Under the pieces are notes generated by a model. It had not been told where the DNA came from. It made no database searches and was given only the letters and a program-made list of their open reading frames with translations. Both the position numbers and the translations under genes were made by a program. A stretch of DNA of 64,000 nucleotides from JAEXNA01 sp037189585 (GTDB lineage: Bacteria > Vulcanimicrobiota > Xenobia > Xenobiales > JADMJV01), in contig JBBCJA010000024.1 of the NCBI GenBank assembly GCA_037189585.1, forward strand, positions 1 through 64,000, read 5' to 3'. Positions 23,810 through 31,084 of the stretch are shown here, in pieces; position 1 is the stretch's first letter, and each line of letters starts with the position of its first letter.

Positions 23810-25951
23810 ATGATAGCTGACCATCCTCTGCTTCGAATTCTTCGCCTCTCCGACGTGGTGACCGCGGTTGGTCTGATCGGCGTAATCTTCATGCTGATCG
23901 TGCCGCTTCCAGCCTGGCTGCTGGACACGCTTTTGGTACTCAACATCGCCATGGCAATCATCATCTTGTTGATCTCGATCGCCATCGAGGAGCCTCTGCA
24001 GTTCTCCGTCTTCCCGACGCTTCTACTCTGCTTCACGCTGTTCAAGCTCTCGCTCGACGTCTCGTCGACTCGCATGATCTTGCTCTACGGCGACCAGAAA
24101 GATCCCGTCAGCGGAGACCCCATCGGGGCGGGGCATCTGATTCCGGCCTTCGCCAAGGTCGTGGTGGGCGGCAATCTGGTGGTGGGCCTCGTCATGTTCG
24201 TCATTTTGATCATCATCCAACTGATGGTGATCACCGCCGGAGCCGAGCGGATCGCCCAGGTGGCGGCCCGTTTCACTTTGGACGCGATGCCGGGCAAGCA
24301 GATGGCCATCGACGCCGACATGCACTCCGGGATCATCGACGCCGACGAGGCGCGGAGAAAGCGCAAGACGGTGGAGCGGGAATCCGATTTCTACGGATCG
24401 ATGGACGGCGCGGGGAAGTTCGTCAAGGGTGACAGTATGGCCGCTGTCATCATCATGGTGGTCAACATCGTTGGCGGCATCTTGATCGGAATCGTCTATC
24501 ACAAGATGAGCGCGATGGACGCTCTGAACACCTTCGCTATTTTGACTATCGGTAACGGCCTGGTCACCACGGTTCCGGGCTTTCTGGTCTCCACCGCGAT
24601 GGGGATGATCGTCTCGCGCGCGGCCTCGGATTCCAACCTGGGTGACGATCTGGCCCAGCAGCTGACGGCGCGTCCCGACGTGCTCAAGATGGCCGCCGGC
24701 TTCATGATGCTGATCGGAATCCTGGGCCTGACCGGCTTGATGGCCTTTCCTCCTCTTCCTTTCATGGGCCTGGGCGCGTTCTTCTATCTCTTCGGAGTCG
24801 CCCTGGGGAAAAAAGACGAGATGCTGGAGCACGAGGTGGGGCAGCCGAACGAATCCGGCGCCCCCGCCGCTCCCTCCAACATCGGAGCCGGTCAGCCCAC
24901 TGGCAAGGAGCCGGTCAAGGTCATCGATGTGATGCAGATCGACGCCCTCTCACTAGAGGTCGGTCGCGGGCTCCTCTCCTTAGTCGATCCCCGTGAGGGG
25001 GCGAAACTGCTCGAGCGGGTCACCTCCATCCGACGCCATATCGCCATGGAGCTCGGGATCGTGGTTCCCGGCGTGCGCTTTCGCGACAACCTGCAGCTCA
25101 AGCCGAATACCTACGCGATCAAAATCAAAGAGATCGAGGTGGCCATGGGAGAGGTGCAGATCAACCAATTTCTGGCCATCGGACCGGAGGACAAACTCAA
25201 GAACCTGCGCGGGATCAAAACGGTGGACCCCACCTACGGAATGCCGGGGGTCTGGATCTCTCCCGAGCAGCGGGGCGACGCCGAGCGTTGCGGCTGCATG
25301 ATCTTCGACCCGGTGTCGGTGGTGGCGACCCAGTTGACCGAAGTCGTCCGCAGCCACGCCGCGGAGCTACTCGGTCGCCAGGAGGTTCAAGCCCTGTTGG
25401 ACGCCATCAAGAAGACCCATCCGGCGGTGGTCAAGGAGCTGGTTCCTGACGGACTGGGGCTCGGTGAGGTGCAAAAGGTTCTGCAGAACCTGGTCAAGGA
25501 AAGGGTCTCCATCCGCGACCTGGTCACCATCTTGGAAACCCTGGCCGACAACCTGCAGCTGACGAAAGACCCCGAGATGCTGACCGAATTCGCCCGGGTG
25601 GCGCTGTCTCGCTCGATCTGTAAGGAGTATCAGAACAACGAGGGGACCATCAACGTGATCACCTTAGACCCTGGGATCGAGCAAACCGTCCAGGCCTCGA
25701 TCCAGCGCACGGAGCAAGGCTCCTTTCTCACCATCGATCCCAACGTCGGCCAGGAGATCCTGCAGGCCATCGGCCATCAGGTCGACTCTTTGTCCGAGCG
25801 GGGACTGCAGCCCATCCTTCTCACCTCACCGCCCATCCGGCCCGCGCTCCGCAAACTGACCGAGCGCTCTTTCCCCAACCTGATCCTGTTGAGCTGGAAC
25901 GAGATCGCCCCCAAGGTCAACATCAACTCGGTGGCCATGGCGGCGGCTTAA
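23810..25951 (+). CDS. flhA: FlhA/SctV-family type III secretion export gate protein
   Basis: A 713-residue protein from ATG 23810. The N-terminal ~330 residues contain about eight membrane helices. The FHIPEP signature occurs at about residues 140-165: 'ITAGAERIAQVAARFTLDA' followed by MPGKQMAID. The C-terminal cytoplasmic domain has 'DALSLEVGRGLLSLVDP' and later 'FLTIDPNVGQEILQAI'. The family forms the nonameric export gate of flagella and injectisomes; whether this is flagellar or a non-flagellar system cannot be told, as no other export genes are in the window. The usual longer start (23777) lies inside the promoter and is rejected. The mRNA may be nearly leaderless. It is one of three genes behind matching palindromic promoters. 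Confidence 0.9.
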   Translation: MIADHPLLRILRLSDVVTAVGLIGVIFMLIVPLPAWLLDTLLVLNIAMAIIILLISIAIEEPLQFSVFPTLLLCFTLFKLSLDVSSTRMILLYGDQKDPVSGDPIGAGHLIPAFAKVVVGGNLVVGLVMFVILIIIQLMVITAGAERIAQVAARFTLDAMPGKQMAIDADMHSGIIDADEARRKRKTVERESDFYGSMDGAGKFVKGDSMAAVIIMVVNIVGGILIGIVYHKMSAMDALNTFAILTIGNGLVTTVPGFLVSTAMGMIVSRAASDSNLGDDLAQQLTARPDVLKMAAGFMMLIGILGLTGLMAFPPLPFMGLGAFFYLFGVALGKKDEMLEHEVGQPNESGAPAAPSNIGAGQPTGKEPVKVIDVMQIDALSLEVGRGLLSLVDPREGAKLLERVTSIRRHIAMELGIVVPGVRFRDNLQLKPNTYAIKIKEIEVAMGEVQINQFLAIGPEDKLKNLRGIKTVDPTYGMPGVWISPEQRGDAERCGCMIFDPVSVVATQLTEVVRSHAAELLGRQEVQALLDAIKKTHPAVVKELVPDGLGLGEVQKVLQNLVKERVSIRDLVTILETLADNLQLTKDPEMLTEFARVALSRSICKEYQNNEGTINVITLDPGIEQTVQASIQRTEQGSFLTIDPNVGQEILQAIGHQVDSLSERGLQPILLTSPPIRPALRKLTERSFPNLILLSWNEIAPKVNINSVAMAAA

Positions 25952-26014
25952 TAGGGGTTTCCTATTTGAGGTTAAACTTTTAAGGCCCGGTCCGCGCAAG
26001 AGAGGGGTAGATGG

Positions 26015-26254
26015 GTGGAGAATCAGGATTTCGAGAAACAGATCGAGCGGTGCCAGTCGCTCCTGGGAGAGCTGGATGAGCTTTCTCCCCAAGAAAGACT
26101 GGATCGAATCGAGGAGTTGTTCCAGACTCCGGGGCTGTCAGCCAAACTGCAAACTCCTCTCTGGGCACTCTTGCAGGAACTGCGTCGCTCTCCAGGCGGG
26201 ATGCCCATGCGACTCATCAAAGCTGCGGCCACCGGATTGTGGTTGAGGGCGTAG
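26015..26254 (+). CDS. Small charged protein with 3' end replaced by foreign antisense sequence
   Basis: A 79-residue protein from GTG 26015 with AGAGGGG upstream, 63 bp after flhA, so probably in its operon. The first ~56 residues are helical and acidic ('RCQSLLGELDELSPQERLDR'). From about residue 57 ('RRSPGG') the frame runs antisense over an Rpn-family gene fragment (26182-26595), which suggests that the natural C-terminus was lost at the junction. No function recognised. Confidence 0.5.
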   Translation: MENQDFEKQIERCQSLLGELDELSPQERLDRIEELFQTPGLSAKLQTPLWALLQELRRSPGGMPMRLIKAAATGLWLRA

Positions 26255-26595
26255 TCTCTCCAATGCAATCGGTTGAGCTGGATCACACGGTAGCGAAAAG
26301 AAAAGATCTGATGGCCGTCGGGGCCCTTGAGATCGAACCTGTCGTTCAGCGGCCTCTTCGATTTGGGATAGGAAACTAAAGCGATGGGATATACGTTGAG
26401 ACCCGTGCTGTCATACAGATGTAGCGCGTAGCGCAACATCCGCCGAGGGAATCCGAAAGGGTCCCGGTTCTGCGCCTCGTGCTCGAGATGAATCAGAAAG
26501 AATGCCTCTTTTTCCTCGCCTCGCAGACGAGCCCTGGAGAAGTGGAAACCGACTGGGGAGCTCGGGCGGAAGCTTTGAGCATAGCGCTCCAGGAA
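26182..26595 (-). pseudogene. Decayed Rpn/PD-(D/E)XK-type nuclease (transposase-like) fragment
   Basis: The minus strand, read continuously from 26595 to 26182, encodes sequence with close family patterns: 'GEEKEAFFLIHLEHEAQNRD', 'FGFPRRMLRYALHLYDSTG', 'NVYPIALVSYPKSKRPLNDR', 'NPVAAALMSRMGIPPGERR'. These match the Rpn-family/DUF4351-associated PD-(D/E)XK recombination-promoting nucleases. The start is missing (an in-frame TGA lies at 26598-26596) and so is the C-terminus, since homology stops at 26182. It is a remnant of a larger gene. Confidence 0.7.
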
Positions 26596-26623
26596 TCAGC
26601 AGGATGGCAGAGAAGCTTCAAGC

Positions 26624-27145
26624 ATGAATCGTGTTCGCGCCACCGTGGATAGGGCCGCGTGGGCGGAGAGATTTCGAACCAACGCAATACTTTGGACTCT
26701 CGTTTTGTTGTTTGGCGGGGTAGGCGTAATCTTGGCTTGCTGGGTTGGCCTTCTAATAGTGCTCGGCCTGTATACCTGGACCTGGCCGAGTACCACCGGA
26801 CAGGTGACCGACTCCGCGATCACAATCATTGACCTCGAGGATTCCGAGCACAACTATTACCCGAACATTCAGTATTCTTACGAAGTTCGTGGACGGTCCT
26901 ACCGAGGCAATCGATTTGCCCTCGACACCGTGGCCTGGTCCAGTTCATCCGAGGTCGAAAAAATCATCGCAAAGTATCCGAGGGGCCACGCCGTGACTGT
27001 CTACCACGACCGGTTGATACCTCGATTTAGCATGCTGCGAACGGGATTACCGTGGGCCATGATCATCATATTGCCCATTCTTTCGCTCTGTTTCGGAGGT
27101 GCTGCCTATATTGTTTGGAGGATGTTTCTGAGAAAGAGCACTTAG
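26624..27145 (+). CDS. DUF3592 membrane protein (173 aa)
   Basis: Two membrane helices, at about residues 25-48 and 140-163, enclose a ~90-residue extracytoplasmic loop. The loop contains 'YYPNIQYSYEVRGRSYRGNR' and 'YPRGHAVTVYHDRLIPRFSM', the conserved pattern of DUF3592 proteins. Function of that family is unknown. No strong ribosome site before ATG 26624. It lies after the degraded Rpn fragment and before palindromic promoter P2. Confidence 0.8.
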   Translation: MNRVRATVDRAAWAERFRTNAILWTLVLLFGGVGVILACWVGLLIVLGLYTWTWPSTTGQVTDSAITIIDLEDSEHNYYPNIQYSYEVRGRSYRGNRFALDTVAWSSSSEVEKIIAKYPRGHAVTVYHDRLIPRFSMLRTGLPWAMIIILPILSLCFGGAAYIVWRMFLRKST

Positions 27146-27157
27146 TGTTATATCTCA

Positions 27158-27200
27158 CGACAACAACAGTGTTGACACTGTTGTTGTCGGATGATACTTT
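27158..27200 (+). promoter_or_regulatory. Palindromic promoter P2 (731-residue gene)
   Basis: CGACAACAACAGTGT and ACACTGTTGTTGTCG form perfect 15-bp arms separated by TG (27158-27189). The -35 box TTGACA (27172-27177) crosses the centre, and TACTTT (27195-27200) lies 17 bp downstream. The outer arms match P1 (CAACAACA/TGTTGTTG) and the inner arms match P3 (CAGTGT/ACACTG). The start codon at 27237 is 36 bp beyond the -10. Confidence 0.65.
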
Positions 27201-27236
27201 AGATAGCGTGCTTGATCATGACGACCGGGGGTCTAG

Positions 27237-29432
27237 ATGAGTCAGGAAAGTTTTGCGTCCTGGGTTCTACAGCAATATCAGCTACCGGAGAGCGCGCTTT
27301 CCGTTCTCGGCAAGGGTGAAGACCCACGCTACTGGTGTCTGAAGGTTCCCGCGCGGGACGGCAAGCCCGCGCATCAACTCATCTTCAGTGAAGGCCTGGC
27401 GGCCAACCACGGGATGGAGTTCACCTTGCGGGTGAGCGGAACTCCGCTTGAGGATGAGCGGCTACCGACGATGATGCTCCTGCAGCTGCTCTACTATCGA
27501 GAGATGCTGGAGGGGGGAGCCGAAGTCGACATCCATCATCGCGTGCCTTTGGGCGCTGCGATGCCCTTCCCCTGGACGGACCAGCAACTGCGAAGCGGAG
27601 ATTCGTCCGCGCTTTTAGTGGCGGACCCGATCTTGAAGCATCCTCGAATCAAGGTTCTCGGGCTTCTCTGCCAGAGCCCTCTCATGAAGTTCGCCACCGC
27701 CACTCTACCCAACCAGGAAGTCGCGGAGCTTCTGGTCCCTCTGGTTCCCGATCTGATCACCGACCTGGACACCCCTCTGGATCCAAACCAGCCCGAGTTC
27801 TCGGCCGCCTTGAAGCGATTAGCGGAAAGCGCCCCTCAGACCCCAATGATCGAGGGTCTGATGTTCGAGCTCCGCATGCGCCAACAAGGGCAGGCGCTCG
27901 ATCTTCTGGTGGGACCGCGCTGGGTCGCTCCTATTCTCCACTCGGTGGAGCAGGTCTATGGAGAGAAAGCCGCTACTGTCCTACCCGGCTCGGCCATCAC
28001 CTGCGTCAATGAGAGCCACACCGGAATGCTCACCATTCGCCACCACGACGATGAGGGGCAACCGGTCAAGGAGGGACAAGGCCGCTTTCGTATCCAGGAG
28101 CTAAAGTACGCACGGATCACGAATGGAGAAGCCGAAGATATCACCCTTGAACCCGACGAGGCGCGACGACTGGCCAACATTTCCGAAGCGGATCTCTATG
28201 AAAAGCACGGCCTGGTTCGACTCGCCCGGATCGAACTGCTGGCTCCCCGCTCTCTGTTGGCGCGCCTACTCTCAGACGCTCAAAATCGCCTCGGCAACCA
28301 CGACTTCGAGTCGAATCCCGCTTGCATCTTTGACTACTCCATCCATTTCGCCGAGCAGAAGTTCCGTCTTATCCCGATCTCTCTAGCCTACTATGAAAAC
28401 GAGATCGCCGTCGACGATAGTGGAGAAGTCGTGCCGAGGGAACGCACGGCCGGAGCACCAGTTGGACCGACCCACCACGAGTTTTATCAAGCTCTTCTGG
28501 AGTGGATGAAAAATCCGAAGCTGGAGGGGTTTCTCGCGCTCCGTCAGGAGATCGTGCGCTCTCCCGACTATCAACCCTACAAAGAGCCAAGACCGCTCGA
28601 CCAACTTCGTGAAGCCGTAGGGGAGCGCAGGCACAAGGATATTCTGACCATTTTCGAGCGGGAGGGAATCAGTCTTCTCCTCTCCCCGGAAGCTCATATG
28701 GCGGTGACCATCGCCCATAAACATCTGGGAAATTCGGAGCTCGAGCTACAGTCGCGCTGGCTCTCCAAGCTGTGCGGCGAGGCCATCGAACAGAGCGGCG
28801 ACGGCTCGCTCAACCGTCCTTACCTGGTGCTCCACATCAACGACGAATACGATTTCCTAGTCCGCCACGGATTGGTCCCGGTGCAACAGAGCCTCGTCCA
28901 TCACGGAGGGCGCGCCCTCGACGTCATGACGCTCAATACGGGCCGGAAGATCGCCTTCGACGTGACCGACATGCAAAACGCTATGTTCGGCGGCTCGTCG
29001 AGAGGCTCGGCCGCCGACGTTCTGGCGGTCCTGGCGGCGGCTCAGGCTCGACAGGAAAAACCCGTACCGAGAACTTCCCCTAAGGGATGCTTCCTGGCCT
29101 TTTTGTTAGGCGTAGTGATCATGGTGATCAGCACCGTGGGACTTCGTCGGGTGGAAGACAAGGAGCTCGCCGGGCTCTGGTCTCGTATCGAAGCCGCCTC
29201 CAAAGCCAAGGACACCAGGACCGTGATAGAACTGGCCACGCGAATCGAAACCCACGGACCGAAGGGCGGTCGCGAAGCTGATTTTCTTCGCGCCTGCAAG
29301 GTCCTTTACCCGCGACTGTTGCAGACCGGCGAGCACGTGCGAGCCCGAGAGCTACTCAACCGCATCCAAAGACTAGCGCCTGAGCTTGCCGCCACCCTGG
29401 AAAAAGAGTCCAAGAAAGGAGCTTTCCGATGA
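27237..29432 (+). CDS. Large protein with Sufu-like N-terminus and C-terminal membrane anchor
   Basis: The 731-residue protein is unlike common families. The N-terminal ~190 residues ('TMMLLQLLYYREMLEGGAEV' and a following 'LLVADPILKHPRIKVLGLLC') loosely resemble the bacterial suppressor-of-fused (Sufu) fold; this is tentative. A middle region contains 'LVPVQQSLVHHGGRALDVMT' and 'IAFDVTDMQNAMFGGSSRGS'. A single membrane helix lies near residues 617-638 ('GCFLAFLLGVVIMVISTVGL'), followed by ~90 helical residues. The start ATG has a GGGGG-rich ribosome site. It is the first gene after palindromic promoter P2 and overlaps the next gene by 4 bp. Confidence 0.65.
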   Translation: MSQESFASWVLQQYQLPESALSVLGKGEDPRYWCLKVPARDGKPAHQLIFSEGLAANHGMEFTLRVSGTPLEDERLPTMMLLQLLYYREMLEGGAEVDIHHRVPLGAAMPFPWTDQQLRSGDSSALLVADPILKHPRIKVLGLLCQSPLMKFATATLPNQEVAELLVPLVPDLITDLDTPLDPNQPEFSAALKRLAESAPQTPMIEGLMFELRMRQQGQALDLLVGPRWVAPILHSVEQVYGEKAATVLPGSAITCVNESHTGMLTIRHHDDEGQPVKEGQGRFRIQELKYARITNGEAEDITLEPDEARRLANISEADLYEKHGLVRLARIELLAPRSLLARLLSDAQNRLGNHDFESNPACIFDYSIHFAEQKFRLIPISLAYYENEIAVDDSGEVVPRERTAGAPVGPTHHEFYQALLEWMKNPKLEGFLALRQEIVRSPDYQPYKEPRPLDQLREAVGERRHKDILTIFEREGISLLLSPEAHMAVTIAHKHLGNSELELQSRWLSKLCGEAIEQSGDGSLNRPYLVLHINDEYDFLVRHGLVPVQQSLVHHGGRALDVMTLNTGRKIAFDVTDMQNAMFGGSSRGSAADVLAVLAAAQARQEKPVPRTSPKGCFLAFLLGVVIMVISTVGLRRVEDKELAGLWSRIEAASKAKDTRTVIELATRIETHGPKGGREADFLRACKVLYPRLLQTGEHVRARELLNRIQRLAPELAATLEKESKKGAFR

Positions 29433-29794
29433 GCTTCCGTGAATACTTGGAAGACGGGTTTTTGTTCGCCACCATTGCGTCGTGGTTCTGGCTCCTTTGG
29501 ACAAGTTGGAAGGCTTCCGCCGGTTTAACGCTCGGTCAGTTTTTTGTACCGTTACTATTCTATATCTTCGTCAGCACGTTCTTTCCCATCCTAGGATTCG
29601 CGCTGTTTCGACTTCCCACGCGCCGCTCTGACACCTTAGTCGGAAACATCGGAGCCTGGCTTGGAATGCTAGTCTTCGTTATGACTCTACAAGTAGGCAG
29701 CTACGGGAAATACATCCCATTCGTGCAAGGAACGATAGCCGGCTTTACCCTAGCCTTCATGCTCGGCTGGAACCCCGATGGTGACGCCTCTTGA
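29429..29794 (+). CDS. Small multi-pass membrane protein (121 aa)
   Basis: It overlaps the previous gene at ATGA, so it is translationally coupled. There are about four hydrophobic segments: residues 10-28, 35-60, 70-87 and 97-115. Gly/Phe-rich helices ('TIAGFTLAFMLGWNPDG') and no charged pocket give no functional clue. It probably acts with the 731-residue membrane-anchored protein. Confidence 0.7.
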   Translation: MSFREYLEDGFLFATIASWFWLLWTSWKASAGLTLGQFFVPLLFYIFVSTFFPILGFALFRLPTRRSDTLVGNIGAWLGMLVFVMTLQVGSYGKYIPFVQGTIAGFTLAFMLGWNPDGDAS

Positions 29795-29839
29795 TGAATT
29801 TCTGATTGGAGAATGTCCGGTTTGGTGGTGCTATGAAGG

Positions 29840-30415
29840 TTATTCGAAGAATCTAGCCAGTGGACAAGGCGTCCCCGGGACTTTGAGCGGTTGCACGGAC
29901 TGTTCGGGTTCTAGGATCTGGCAATCGGAGTATACAAAAGGCTCCGAAACACCGGATGAGAGACCTGGTTGGCGATAGACTTCCACTCGTTGGTGAACCA
30001 CGTCAACGATCCAGTATTCGGGGATTCCGGCCTTAGCATAGAGCGAAGCTTTCTCGTTGCGGTCAAAGGTGAGGGAGGAGTTGGAGACCTCGATCACCAG
30101 GTCCGCCATGGTGGGGTTTTTTCCCTTAACAACGGTGCCGCGGGCGATCAGCGCGAAGTCGGGTTGTGGAACACTAGTCGTGGCCAAGTCTAAAGGTAAT
30201 TGCACGGCGACATCATGAGTCTCTCCATAGAGACGGACCAGGAACATCGTCCCACGGCGAATCGGCTCGCTATGTTCGGGATTGGGAGGCGCCATCAGGA
30301 CGAGTTCTCCTTCGATCAGCTCCATTCGCTCGTCCGGCGTGAAGAATCCAGTATCATAGAGACGATAGTACTCATCGCTGGTCCAGCGCTTCACGATGGC
30401 ATTACTGATGAGCAT
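29840..30415 (-). CDS. Uma2-family putative endonuclease (copy 1)
   Basis: A 191-residue PD-(D/E)XK-fold protein (Uma2/DUF820). Motifs: 'MELIEGELVLMAPP' near the N-terminus, 'SVPQPDFALIARG' with a catalytic Asp, and 'DLVIEVSNSSLTFDRNEKAS' with Glu-x-Ser and the catalytic Lys. 'KAGIPEYWIVDVVHQRVEVY' and a C-terminal 'VPGTPCPLARFF' complete the family pattern. ATG 30415 is used because the paralogue at 33181 begins identically (MLISNA/MLITNA). Uma2 proteins are common in Cyanobacteria and related phyla; their biological role is unsettled. It is divergent from palindromic promoter P3. Confidence 0.87.
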   Translation of the reverse strand: MLISNAIVKRWTSDEYYRLYDTGFFTPDERMELIEGELVLMAPPNPEHSEPIRRGTMFLVRLYGETHDVAVQLPLDLATTSVPQPDFALIARGTVVKGKNPTMADLVIEVSNSSLTFDRNEKASLYAKAGIPEYWIVDVVHQRVEVYRQPGLSSGVSEPFVYSDCQILEPEQSVQPLKVPGTPCPLARFFE

Positions 30416-30474
30416 CTTAGGATATTTCGATGAGCCACCGCGAAGTCCTCGAACTCCAACAGGGGCCAAAGACT

Positions 30475-30511
30475 CAGTGTGTTTGACACTGTACTTATCA
30501 AAGAGTATCTT
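30475..30511 (+). promoter_or_regulatory. Palindromic promoter P3 (MerR-VIT/vWA operon), probably leaderless
   Basis: CAGTGT-GTTTG-ACACTG forms an inverted repeat (30475-30491) covering the -35 box TTGACA (30483-30488). After 17 bp comes TATCTT (30506-30511), then ATG 30518 only 7 bp later. The transcript would begin at or next to the start codon. Confidence 0.65.
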
Positions 30512-30517
30512 CTCTCT

Positions 30518-31084
30518 ATGTCAGATCAGAAATGGACGGTGGAGGAGTTGGTGGAGTTGAGCTCCCGGCTGCTTCCCGAAGACGGCGGTTCGCGCCGGGT
30601 AAGATGGAATCCGAATCCGCGGTTGGTCCGCTATTACACGACGCTGGGTCTTTTGGATCGTCCCTCGGGGGTACGGGGGCAAGTGGTGCATTACGGGCCT
30701 CGCCACCTCTTGCAGCTTTTGACCGTTAAGGTGCTGCAGGCCGAAGGATACCCTCTGCAAGAGATCCAGGAAAAGATCTACAAAAAGTCCGACGAGAGCC
30801 TCCAGGAGCTCTCGGGGCTTCCAGCCGACTGGTTGGAGAACGTCCTGGCCGACATGCCTGCCAAGCCCGAGCCGGATCGCTCCGTTTTCTGGCAGCAGCG
30901 AGAAGCCCCTCCAGAACCTAGCCCTCAGCCGACTTCGGAGCTCCCCCTGCAGGGGATCGAGCTTGCCACCGGGATGACGCTTTTCTTGGATCGACGCATC
31001 TACCCTAACGTCGATCTCAAAAGATTGAGAGAGGCGTCGCTGGGTTTACTGGAAGCGCTGGAAGGCCAACCTACCCGCCGATGA
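30518..31084 (+). CDS. MerR-family transcriptional regulator
   Basis: A 188-residue regulator. The N-terminal winged-helix domain has the MerR pattern 'NPRLVRYYTTLGLLDRPSG', followed by 'YGPRHLLQLLTVKVLQAEGY' and 'PLQEIQEKI'. The ~100 C-terminal residues are a Pro/Glu-rich linker and a short helical end; no metal-binding Cys cluster is visible, so the ligand is unknown. MerR proteins typically bind dyads at promoters with long spacers, but here the spacer is 17 bp and the dyad covers -35, which would suit repression. It overlaps the VIT/vWA gene by 4 bp (ATGA). Confidence 0.85.
   Translation: MSDQKWTVEELVELSSRLLPEDGGSRRVRWNPNPRLVRYYTTLGLLDRPSGVRGQVVHYGPRHLLQLLTVKVLQAEGYPLQEIQEKIYKKSDESLQELSGLPADWLENVLADMPAKPEPDRSVFWQQREAPPEPSPQPTSELPLQGIELATGMTLFLDRRIYPNVDLKRLREASLGLLEALEGQPTRR

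Noticed and set aside
23777..23810. FlhA/SctV start at ATG 23777 or further upstream (23636)
   Set aside because: These lie inside or ahead of the palindromic promoter P1; ATG 23810 is just after the predicted transcription start and fits family length.
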